Assembly (NCBI GenBank): GCA_046595995.1
Contig: JBKJNB010000113.1
Coordinates: 1-55,819, forward strand
DNA from: JAWXBR01 sp046595995
GTDB lineage: Bacteria; Bacteroidota; Ignavibacteria; Kapaibacteriales; Kapaibacteriaceae
Length of the DNA stretch: 55,819 nucleotides
Direction: 5' to 3'
Each line of letters opens with the position of its first letter. Positions within the stretch are counted from its first letter, which is position 1. The position numbers and the translations under genes were made by a program. The notes beneath the pieces are model-generated. The model had not been told where the DNA came from and made no database searches. It worked only from the letters and a program-made list of their open reading frames with translations. Below are positions 7,794-14,753 of the stretch, piece after piece.

Positions 7794-9335
7794 TTACGCT
7801 TCTATTGCCACGCTATTCTTCTCGAGGTGCTCGAGTAACCGTTCGTACATAATCTCAAACGGAATCAACTCGTTGGTCTCAGAAGGCATTGGGTCTTTGC
7901 CAGACTCTTTGAGCTCTAGAAACAATTCCCTATTCCCGTTCCGGATCGCTTTCGCGTCGAAGCTGAAGCGTGAGAAATTATATAGCATTTTCAGGAAGAG
8001 TCTAACACGTAAGAACTCATGTTCTTTCAGCCACCGTGACGTATACACCTTAAGGTACTCAACACGCTTTTCTGCTGCGTCGTATTCTGCGTCCAGAATT
8101 AAAAAGTAGACGTGTGAGATCAGAATCAACACGTTGAAAACGAGTTTACTCTTTGACTCCTCCGGTAACGAGTTTAGATACGTCGCAAGTCGGAAATGTT
8201 TGGACTGGATTAAGTCAGAATCAAGCAGACCCAGCCTCTTAGACAACAACAGGTAGGCATAATGCAGTATCCAACGTTCCCGAACGGCGGGTTCCCTGTG
8301 CTTTGAGAATTGCTCGTGCTTTGTGGCGAGTAGATAATAGGTCAGCGCCTTATCAAAATCGCAAAGATTCGTAGCCGCGACAAATGATAAGTCAATGGCC
8401 AAGTACCAATTGGAGCCGCCCTCAGTGAAGTACGTGATGCACTTATCAGACATGCTATGTGCCTCGGCGTAACGCCGAATGTATGTACAGCACAGCATTT
8501 TATTTAACATGAACTCTCCAATTCGTGCACGTTGAGAGAGGTGCGGGTTGCGCGCTAGATATTCTATCGCTTGGTCGCACAACGCAATAGTGCCATGGTA
8601 ATCTTCGATAAGCTGAAGGTATACTAGTTTAAATCTAAAAGCATTGAGTCTTAGTACATGAGTATCGTGTTGCTGTAGAAGGCCTTCTATGGTTCCAAGA
8701 AGGCCTTCTGCATAATCAGCTAAGTAATTCCGTTTCCTAGAACTTAAGTCCGATTCAATTCCAAGTTGGTCAAGTAATTCAGAAGATTTGTACTCTGCCG
8801 CTAGGTTACCGAGGTATTTGTTGACGAGGGCACTATAGTGTTTGAAGTCTTTTTTCTTCATCCAAAATGCGCTAATCTCTGCCAGCATGGCGCTCAGGGA
8901 CAGACACAGATCAGTAAACTGATATTTCTGGGCGACGGTGAGTGTTTTCGACGCAATGGAGTAACCTGCATTCTTCGATGAAAACCGTGTCAGGGTTTGT
9001 GCGCAAAGAAGATTGCGCGTGCACTTGTAGTAGTAAGCTAGGTACTCTGAATGCTCCGGCTGTTTGACCTGGAGAAAAAGGAGGCTGTGTAAGAGCCGCT
9101 CAAAAACTCGCGACTTTAAAGTTCTGTACCGCTGGTCGCTTGTATCTGAGCCATATAGCGACCTTGCGGCGTCTTCGTCGTCCGACCACAAATCCTCGTG
9201 CAAACCCCTCATAAAACGGGCTGTTAGGGAATCGGAACCCTCGGACTCCCCAGTAAACGCATCGAGTTCTGGTAGCAACTTCGTTCTATCGCCTTTGGAC
9301 GTAACAACGCGCAGTATTTCACGCAGAACTTCCAT
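7794..9335 (-). CDS. TPR-like helical protein, intact member of a repeated family (system A)
   Basis: A 513-residue, nearly all-helical, soluble-looking protein without signal peptide or membrane segment. The middle (~230-400) has TPR-like helix pairs (HGTIALCDQAIEYLARNP; YAEAHSMSDKCITYF; FDKALTYYLLATKHEQF). The N-terminal region ~40-90 contains ARSLYGSDTSDQRYRTLKSR. By eye it matches the gene split by IS21 (ARSIFG…DGRYRKRVAALARRL, and later SNAWFLA against SNWYLAI) and, through that gene's 3' part, belongs with the remnant at 13780-14262. A GAGAGG ribosome binding site precedes the ATG. A small-peptide gene begins 175 bases away on the opposite strand. A peptide-sensing or regulatory role is inference; no family name is recognised. 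Confidence 0.7.
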   Translation of the reverse strand: MEVLREILRVVTSKGDRTKLLPELDAFTGESEGSDSLTARFMRGLHEDLWSDDEDAARSLYGSDTSDQRYRTLKSRVFERLLHSLLFLQVKQPEHSEYLAYYYKCTRNLLCAQTLTRFSSKNAGYSIASKTLTVAQKYQFTDLCLSLSAMLAEISAFWMKKKDFKHYSALVNKYLGNLAAEYKSSELLDQLGIESDLSSRKRNYLADYAEGLLGTIEGLLQQHDTHVLRLNAFRFKLVYLQLIEDYHGTIALCDQAIEYLARNPHLSQRARIGEFMLNKMLCCTYIRRYAEAHSMSDKCITYFTEGGSNWYLAIDLSFVAATNLCDFDKALTYYLLATKHEQFSKHREPAVRERWILHYAYLLLSKRLGLLDSDLIQSKHFRLATYLNSLPEESKSKLVFNVLILISHVYFLILDAEYDAAEKRVEYLKVYTSRWLKEHEFLRVRLFLKMLYNFSRFSFDAKAIRNGNRELFLELKESGKDPMPSETNELIPFEIMYERLLEHLEKNSVAIEA

Positions 9336-9510
9336 AGTTCGCCTCTCTATTTTATTGGATTTAGGAGGGGTTTCTTAAAGCAGTCAGTGAAAATACGCCG
9401 TTATCGGCATGTAACAAAACATCATTCTTTGTAACGGGTCTGCTGAGCTCCTTAGCCGACTTTCGTATCAGTTCATAAGCAATCAACAACGTAACTGAGA
9501 GAATACGACA

Positions 9511-9696
9511 ATGGAACTGATATACGCCCTCCTCATCTTCTTCGGCGCAATGACGCCTGCCGAGTACACCAACTTCGACGCTGATTTGTATCAGCATACC
9601 CTCAATTCGAACGAAGCTGTCGTAACACAGATCCTAAACGACCCAGCCGAAATGGAAAGAATCCGTACGATGGATATTGATCGTCTCGAAGATTAA
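9511..9696 (+). CDS. Small peptide with hydrophobic N-terminus (peptide A1)
   Basis: A 61-residue product. Residues 1-12 (MELIYALLIFFG) are hydrophobic, followed by TPAEY, a polar helix-like stretch and an acidic end (IDRLED). It is paralogous to the genes at 10592 and 25548, which share the plan ME-x-hydrophobic-G-x(3,4)-P-x-x-Y and similar leaders. It is transcribed divergently from the TPR-like gene at 9335. With no positive charge before the hydrophobic stretch it is not a standard signal peptide; a membrane-inserted or leader-type peptide is possible. A signal, antigen or toxin role cannot be decided from sequence. Confidence 0.6.
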   Translation: MELIYALLIFFGAMTPAEYTNFDADLYQHTLNSNEAVVTQILNDPAEMERIRTMDIDRLED

Positions 9697-9870
9697 ATTT
9701 TGATAGTTACATGAACCTGTTTGATCTGAAAACTTTACACAACCTCAATCTGAAGGTATTACCATGATTTCAGCGCGCCAACTCCCATACGTCATCGACC
9801 GCGGCGAAGAAAACTAATCAGTCGAATATCACATCCGAACTCTGGGAAACCAGCTACAGGAGACCTCAAA

Positions 9871-10227
9871 ATGTTACACTCATTGCCTGTTACAAACTGT
9901 CTGCACTTCTTAATGCCCGTTAGCCTTGAGAACTGGAAGTCCTATGACGTTCCAGGAATCGTAGGGGTATTAAGACGTGATGACGACGGTAACTACGACG
10001 TTCTCGATGCCTTTGACTGTAGCACCGTACCCGGAGCTCGTGAATTGGCTCTTGACGAACGATTTGGTGCCTGGGCAGAAGCCGCAGGTAGCCGCGATCG
10101 GGTTCGCTTTGATGTATTTCTTATGCCGAAGGCAGAGGAAATGCGTCGCAAAGAAGTTGTGATGCTGCTCGAACGCAGCTGCGGCTTTAAGACCACCCAA
10201 CAACCAGCCTATGCCCATGCTGTCTGA
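9871..10227 (+). CDS. 118-residue conserved protein, copy A
   Basis: A soluble 118-residue protein downstream of peptide A1. It has a GGAG-type ribosome binding site (CAGGAGACC) about eight bases before the ATG. It begins MLHSLPVTNCLHFLMPVSLE and continues with PGIVGVLRRDDDGNYDVLDA and a C-terminal RRKEVVMLLERSCGF. The pattern 'PGI-x-GVL…DG-YDVLD…RF-x-W…RRxE' faintly recalls compact GIY-YIG-like nuclease folds, but the canonical tyrosines are absent, so this is only a hint. The copy at 10893 differs at about five residues. Shared order with the peptide gene in both copies suggests the two act together. Confidence 0.65.
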   Translation: MLHSLPVTNCLHFLMPVSLENWKSYDVPGIVGVLRRDDDGNYDVLDAFDCSTVPGARELALDERFGAWAEAAGSRDRVRFDVFLMPKAEEMRRKEVVMLLERSCGFKTTQQPAYAHAV

Positions 10228-10591
10228 GTCGCGCTTCTGACGCTTTCATCAGGACCACGAGCTCATTAAAAAAACGTATCTGCGGCCTGCCCAGAACCGC
10301 TTATACACAGCCCTTTCATCTCCTCAGCGCTTGGCCTGCCCGCCATATGTTGAGGGGGTGTTTTTTTAGCAATTCGACCTAGTAACAACTCGGTGTTTTA
10401 TATCGCACCAGTAAAATTGCTATAGCACTGATATATATGCACTTGGCGTCGCATTGACGTGGAATTACTTGAAGATGTCGCCATAAATAGCCTGTAACAA
10501 AAACCACGTTTTGCAACGTATAGGCCAGGGCATCTGCACGAACTTCGTATCAGATCATAAGCAATCAACAACCTTACTGAGAGATACGACA

Positions 10592-10786
10592 ATGGAACTC
10601 ATCTATGCACTCCTGATTTTCTTTGGCTATATGACACCAAGTCAATACACCGCTGAAACAAATTCGAGCTTCAAAACAGGCGTAATGATGCAAACGCTGA
10701 AAAATAACCAGGTTGTTTTTGAAGAGATTTTGGGTTCGACGACCGTTGGTGAGCAAATCCGTGCAATCGACCGTACTGAGGATTAA
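10592..10786 (+). CDS. Small peptide with hydrophobic N-terminus (peptide A2)
   Basis: A 64-residue paralogue of peptide A1. It starts with nearly the same hydrophobic segment (MELIYALLIFFGYM) and PSQY, then diverges strongly (TAETNSSFKTGVMMQ…) and ends with a similar acidic tail (AIDRTED). An upstream in-frame start at 10511 exists, but ATG 10592 aligns with the start of peptide A1 and with the conserved leader ACTGAGAGA…ACGACAATGG. The conserved ends and variable middle resemble a family whose middle part is under diversification. Confidence 0.6.
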   Translation: MELIYALLIFFGYMTPSQYTAETNSSFKTGVMMQTLKNNQVVFEEILGSTTVGEQIRAIDRTED

Positions 10787-10892
10787 AGCGCATCAGTAGT
10801 ATCCGCGTTTTTTTGCAGCGATCACCTCGAAGAAAACTAACCAGCTAATATCACATCCGAACCCTGGGAAACCAGCTACGGGAGACCTCAAA

Positions 10893-11249
10893 ATGTTACA
10901 TTCAATGCCTGTTACAAACTGTCTGCACTTCTTAATGCCCGTTAGCCTTGAGAACTGGAAGTCCTACGACGTTCCAGGAATCGTAGGGGTTTTAAGACGT
11001 GATGACGACGGTAACTACGACGTTCTCGATGCCTTTGACTGTAGCACAGTACCCGGAGCTCGTGAATTGGCTCTTGACGAACGATTTGGCGCCTGGGCAG
11101 AAGCCGCAGGTAGCCGCGATCGGGTCCGCTTTGATGTATTTCTTATGCCGAAGGCGGAAGAAACCCGTCGACAAGAGGTGGTAACGTTGCTCGAACGCAG
11201 CTGTGGCTTTAAGACCACACAACAACCAGCCTATGCCCATGCTGTCTGA
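10893..11249 (+). CDS. 118-residue conserved protein, copy B
   Basis: Nearly identical to the product of 9871-10227. The differences seen by eye are L5M, M91T, K94Q, M97T and little else, with most nucleotide changes silent. It has a GGGAG ribosome binding site before the ATG. It follows peptide A2 by 106 bases. The silent-dominated divergence indicates purifying selection on both copies or recent gene conversion, unlike the adjoining peptide genes. Function is not recognised. Confidence 0.65.
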   Translation: MLHSMPVTNCLHFLMPVSLENWKSYDVPGIVGVLRRDDDGNYDVLDAFDCSTVPGARELALDERFGAWAEAAGSRDRVRFDVFLMPKAEETRRQEVVTLLERSCGFKTTQQPAYAHAV

Positions 11250-11451
11250 GTCGCGCTTCTGACCCCTTCGTCAGGACCACGAGCTCACAAAACAATGTAT
11301 ATGCGGCTTGCCCACAAACGCTATACACAGCCCATCTCCCCACCGTTTGGCCTGCCCGCCTAATGTTGAGGAGATTTTATTATGCGTAACGTTTGCCTTC
11401 GGCTACACTTAATGTAGAAGGTCACAGGTGCGGATAACTAGGGGGGCATGA

Positions 11452-12624
11452 ATGCTGCGAATAGTTCTAACGTGCACGGTCGTATGCGGTTGGTGCTGCT
11501 ACGGAATGTCTGGCCAGGTGTCTGAGCGTAAGGTGGTGTATCAGTCGTTTCACAGCAATGCAATTCACACGGACGTGCTACATCTGCCTGGCTTTGTAGA
11601 GAGTGACGGTAGCCTCATCTTGTTTGGGGGTGGTTTACTTCCCACGTATTCGACGGATAGGGGAGAATCGTGGCTGGCGGCGCCAATCGAGACGATCTAT
11701 GTTGTTATGCAGCGTGACACTTATTGCACGAGGCTCGAATGGGGTTGCGGTGAGTGTAGACTCGGGACCTACCTGGAATTTCAAGCGTATGGATAGGGAT
11801 AACCTTGCGTACACGATTGTTGGTGCGAGAAACGGTGCCATCGTTACGTTTACACGCGATAGCGTTGTGTCGACACTCGATGCCGGCGCGACCTGGCAAC
11901 GCGAAACACGGTGGCCAGCGCAAACACATTGGTTCTATGAGTGGAATGATTCTGTTTTGATTGCCTCAGTGCGGCCCAAGAACGGCAGCGTGCGACTGCA
12001 GATTACGCGCGGTGCCGGTGCGCTACGTACAAAGCATTGGTGGCGCGTTGCACGTCGTGACCGACTCGTTGTATGCACGGCGTAATGGCGCGTGGGTAAG
12101 CGTTGGACGAGGCTTGCCGGCGGACACGTTGACGGGACATCAAGATATCCGGACGCTTGCAGGCGCAAACGACGGCTCATTATTCGTTGGAATGAAGGGG
12201 CTGCGTAGCATCGACTCCAACGACGTTGCAACGGATATCGGCGCGGGATTGTGCCGCAGTGCTGATAATGCACAAACGTGGCAGCGCGTGCCGTCGAACG
12301 TGCTGCGACGCAGCGACGATAACGGAAAGTCCTGGCAGACGTCCTACACCGATGTGTATAGAGGTCCGGATCTACACAACCCCCCTGCGCATCATCGAGG
12401 ACTCGCGCGGCACGCTGTATGCGTCGCGTGCGCGCAGCGGACAAGGTACGCGCAGCGCGCCCCATACAAACGACGCTTCAGGCACTGCAGCCCTTAGCGG
12501 AGAAGCAGTTATGGATGTACGTGAGGGGCTACTCGATACTTTGACACTGTCGAGCGGAGTATATGTGGTGGTGCTCATGAGCGGTGGCGAGGCGAGCTAC
12601 ACGATGTTGAACGTCGTTCACTGA
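11452..12624 (+). pseudogene. Frameshifted secreted sialidase/YCF48-like protein gene
   Basis: The ATG at 11452 starts a signal-peptide-like sequence (MLRIVLTCTVVCGWCCYGMSGQV) and STDRGESW, a typical Asp-box-like turn. Coding continuity then needs frame changes near 11715 (to …VAVSVDSGPTWNF…), near 12030 (to …SIGGALHVVTDSLYARRNG…) and near 12310-12390 (to …IIEDSRGTLYASRARSG…), ending at 12622-12624 with a T9SS-like tail (LSSGVYVVVLMSGGEASYT). Three successive shifts in the same direction make a decayed gene likely; assembly indels are the alternative. Related to the gene at 26755. Confidence 0.7.
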
Positions 12625-12729
12625 CCTCGCATTAATGCATCGGGGTGGTACTGTCTAATGTCCGATGATCTTCTGAGATATTAACGCTGGTGAAATAGCT
12701 AAGGCACAACTGTTGTAACACGCGTGGCG

Positions 12730-13101
12730 TTAGAACCAGCGCTTCCACTCGCGCAGGCCGCAGTGGATGAACATCACCATTACGATAAGTTGTAATGGGA
12801 TGTAGTAGATGCCGCGAACACCTGCGGCGTAGATAATAACCTGTGTTAGCATTGCAGTGGCGCCGGCAATAACGAGCGGTGTTGAGAAGCGCGGTGTGAG
12901 CCACTCGCCCTTTATGCGGAAGTGTATGTAGTCCTGCAATGCCATAATGAGCGTTGAACTGCCCGTTGCGAGACTCAAGAGCACAGAGGACGTTAAGGAG
13001 TCGTCGACGGCGAAGATTACGTACGGTATTACAAGCAGGGGAATGAGGCTGCCCCATGTACGAGTCATGAGCTCGCGTTGCTGTGCGCGCGTTAGCTGCA
13101 C
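12730..13101 (-). CDS. Small integral membrane protein
   Basis: A 123-residue protein with about four hydrophobic segments (near 17-35, 40-58, 74-92, 95-112) and basic ends (…CGLREWKRWF). I do not recognise the family. Its ATG lies inside the end of the upstream nuoE gene (10-base overlap), so translation is probably coupled to NuoE and the two are co-transcribed. That suggests, but does not show, a link to membrane redox chemistry. The 105 bases between it and the pseudogene ending at 12624 show nothing else. Confidence 0.6.
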   Translation of the reverse strand: MQLTRAQQRELMTRTWGSLIPLLVIPYVIFAVDDSLTSSVLLSLATGSSTLIMALQDYIHFRIKGEWLTPRFSTPLVIAGATAMLTQVIIYAAGVRGIYYIPLQLIVMVMFIHCGLREWKRWF

Positions 13102-13607
13102 TGTGCGATAAGTGCGTCGGTTTGAGCGGGTGTTACGTTTTCGTAGAAGGTCTCGTTAATGGCAATCATGGGTGCTCCGCCGCAGGCGCCCATACATTCC
13201 ACTTCTTCGAGCGAGTAACGTCCGTCTGGCGTTGCCTGGTTGTGCCCAATGCCGAGGCTCGCGCTCACATAATCGTAGAGCTCCTTTCCGCCCCTTAACA
13301 TGCACGAGATGTTTGTGCACACTTGCACGTGGTGACGTCCCATGGGTTTTTTGAAGTACATCGTGTAGAACGAGGCAACACCCATGACGTGGGCGTAGGG
13401 GAGGTTCATGACGGAGGCAACGAGACGCATGACGTCTTCGGAGAGCCAGCCCCATTTCTTTTGCGCCATCCACAACACGGGCATGATGGCAGCCTTCGAG
13501 TCGGGGTACTTAGCCTTTAGGTCGGCAATGTGCGTGAGCTCGTCGGCGGAGAATGTTACTGCAGAGAATGCTACGGCTGGTGTTTCGGCTGAAGGCGCTG
13601 CTGACAT
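13092..13607 (-). CDS. nuoE: NADH-quinone oxidoreductase subunit E (NuoE-like [2Fe-2S] thioredoxin-fold protein)
   Basis: A 171-residue protein matching the 24-kDa subunit family of complex I and related NAD-linked hydrogenases. It has the helical N-terminal domain (…IMPVLWMAQKKWGWLSEDVM…) and the thioredoxin-like domain with four cluster ligands C97-x4-C102 and C138-x3-C142 (CTNISC, CMGAC). It would carry cluster N1a next to the flavin subunit. It has an extra Ala/Ser-rich N-terminus of ~20 residues. There is no nuoF or nuoG next to it; its only operon partner is the small membrane protein overlapping its 3' end. An AGGA ribosome binding site precedes ATG 13607. Confidence 0.9.
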   Translation of the reverse strand: MSAAPSAETPAVAFSAVTFSADELTHIADLKAKYPDSKAAIMPVLWMAQKKWGWLSEDVMRLVASVMNLPYAHVMGVASFYTMYFKKPMGRHHVQVCTNISCMLRGGKELYDYVSASLGIGHNQATPDGRYSLEEVECMGACGGAPMIAINETFYENVTPAQTDALIAQCS

Positions 13608-13779
13608 ACAAGGGATCCTGTGTTAGAGCGCAAAAATAGGGAAGACTCGGTTAAGCGAGTACCAGGGTTGTAGGCGTCTAATCCTCAAACCGTCGTCGGC
13701 CAGAACCATCAGTCAAAATGGTCACAACGCACGAGTTTCGCAACAACGCCACTTTTGCGAAGGGGGCTATGGAAGGGGG

Positions 13780-14262
13780 CTAAGCGCGCGCGACAACGGC
13801 CTTCCAGATAGAAAGAGGAGAGATTACGGTTACATCCGATGCCATCGTTTTGTACGTCGAGAGCTCGGCTTCGTACTTACAAAAGGCCTTACGCTTTCGA
13901 CAGTTGTCTAATGTTAGTTCGGTGTTGGCAAAGGTCGCTAGCAGTCGTACAAGTATCTGTAGGCTCCGATCTCGACGCAATACTTCCGATCGATTTACAA
14001 GGCGTTTAACAGTATCCATGCCATCAATTGCTTTGGCGGAGTTGTTGGTATTCAAAGCAACGAGAATGCGTAGGAAGTGGGAGTCGAGGACGTATTTCTC
14101 TGCGACCTTTAGTGTCCGTAACGAGACATTCTTGTCATTCCCCAACACCCTTGCATACAACGATCTCAGACGAATGCGTCGAACAAGCAACGATGGTTGT
14201 TTCTCGAGTGCGGGAGCTGACATTACGGTATTCGAGGTGATACGTGCCTCTGCGTACCACAA
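13780..14262 (-). pseudogene. Truncated 3' remnant of a TPR-like family gene (system B)
   Basis: The last ~145 codons match the C-terminus of the IS21-split TPR-like gene by eye: RIRLRSLYARVLGNDKN against RIKLRSVYAQLLGSAKK, and a shared ending SIWKAVVARA against RLIWKAIIAHR. About two thirds of the gene is missing. The homology fades near 14215, where the frame runs into the truncated sorting-domain gene on the other strand. A start codon at 14262 exists, but the product would lack the N-terminal region and most TPR-like helices, so it is called a remnant. Confidence 0.7.
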
Positions 14263-14687
14263 ACTCTCCGAACACCATTGCGAATTGCATGTTTAGTAGT
14301 GACGGCAACCTGCACATCTCAACTTCAGCCGGGTATTATCGCGTCCCATCACCTGTTCTAGGAATCAATGATCACCTTCTAAACGATCCCCGGGGTGTAG
14401 CAACTCCATACTTTGGAGCTTCGATAAATCCCAATCCGAGCGGAAGCTCAGCTACACTTCGGCTGTACAACTCGAACAGCATCACAAGTTCAATCATGAC
14501 GTTCGAAATTATTGATTTACTAGGCAATACAATGCTTGACCTCAAGCCGTATGTCGCAACTGTGAGGCAAGCGGGAATTGTTGACGTACCCATTGATCTT
14601 GGTTCACTTTGCGATGGTATCTACTTGATAATTGGTGTCATACCGGGCAATAGAAACTTCATCTGGCCGATGATCAAGAGGCGGTAA
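14244..14687 (+). pseudogene. 3' remnant of a secreted T9SS cargo gene
   Basis: The frame encodes the end of an exported beta-propeller/BNR-type protein (MFSSDGNLHISTSAGYYRV) followed by a T9SS sorting domain (ASINPNPSGSSATLRLYN … LCDGIYLIIGV). It has no signal peptide and its 5' end abuts the truncated TPR-like gene on the opposite strand. The two truncations meet at about 14215-14262, which looks like one deletion or rearrangement junction. The GTG at 14244 is probably not a real start. Confidence 0.65.
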
Positions 14688-14753
14688 GTTTCGCTTGGAG
14701 CGGATTGTGTACTTTGCAACTAGTCCCTCTGCCACCTGCAGGAGAGCGCATAC

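Larger units (their letters stand above)
9462..10355. repeat. Duplicated module, copy A (leader + small peptide + 118-residue gene)
   Basis: This ~0.9-kb unit recurs head-to-tail at 10544-11370. Similarity begins in the leader (TTCGTATCAG…CATAAGCAATCAACAAC…ACTGAGAGA). It is weak through the peptide gene, then almost exact from about 9803 (GAAGAAAACTAA) through the 118-residue gene to the GGCCTGCCCGCC…TGTTGAGG downstream segment. Between the genes copy A has extra sequence, including a 17-codon frame at 9764-9817 (MISARQLPYVIDRGEEN) that copy B lacks; I do not claim it is translated. The 10228-10591 stretch holds no other gene I can support. Confidence 0.8.
10544..11370. repeat. Duplicated module, copy B
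   Basis: The second copy of the unit at 9462-10355. The leader, the ribosome binding region and the 118-residue gene are strongly conserved, while the peptide gene between them has diverged. About 75 bases present between the two genes of copy A are missing here. The copies are separated by about 190 AT-rich bases (10356-10543) that hold no gene I can support. Confidence 0.8.
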
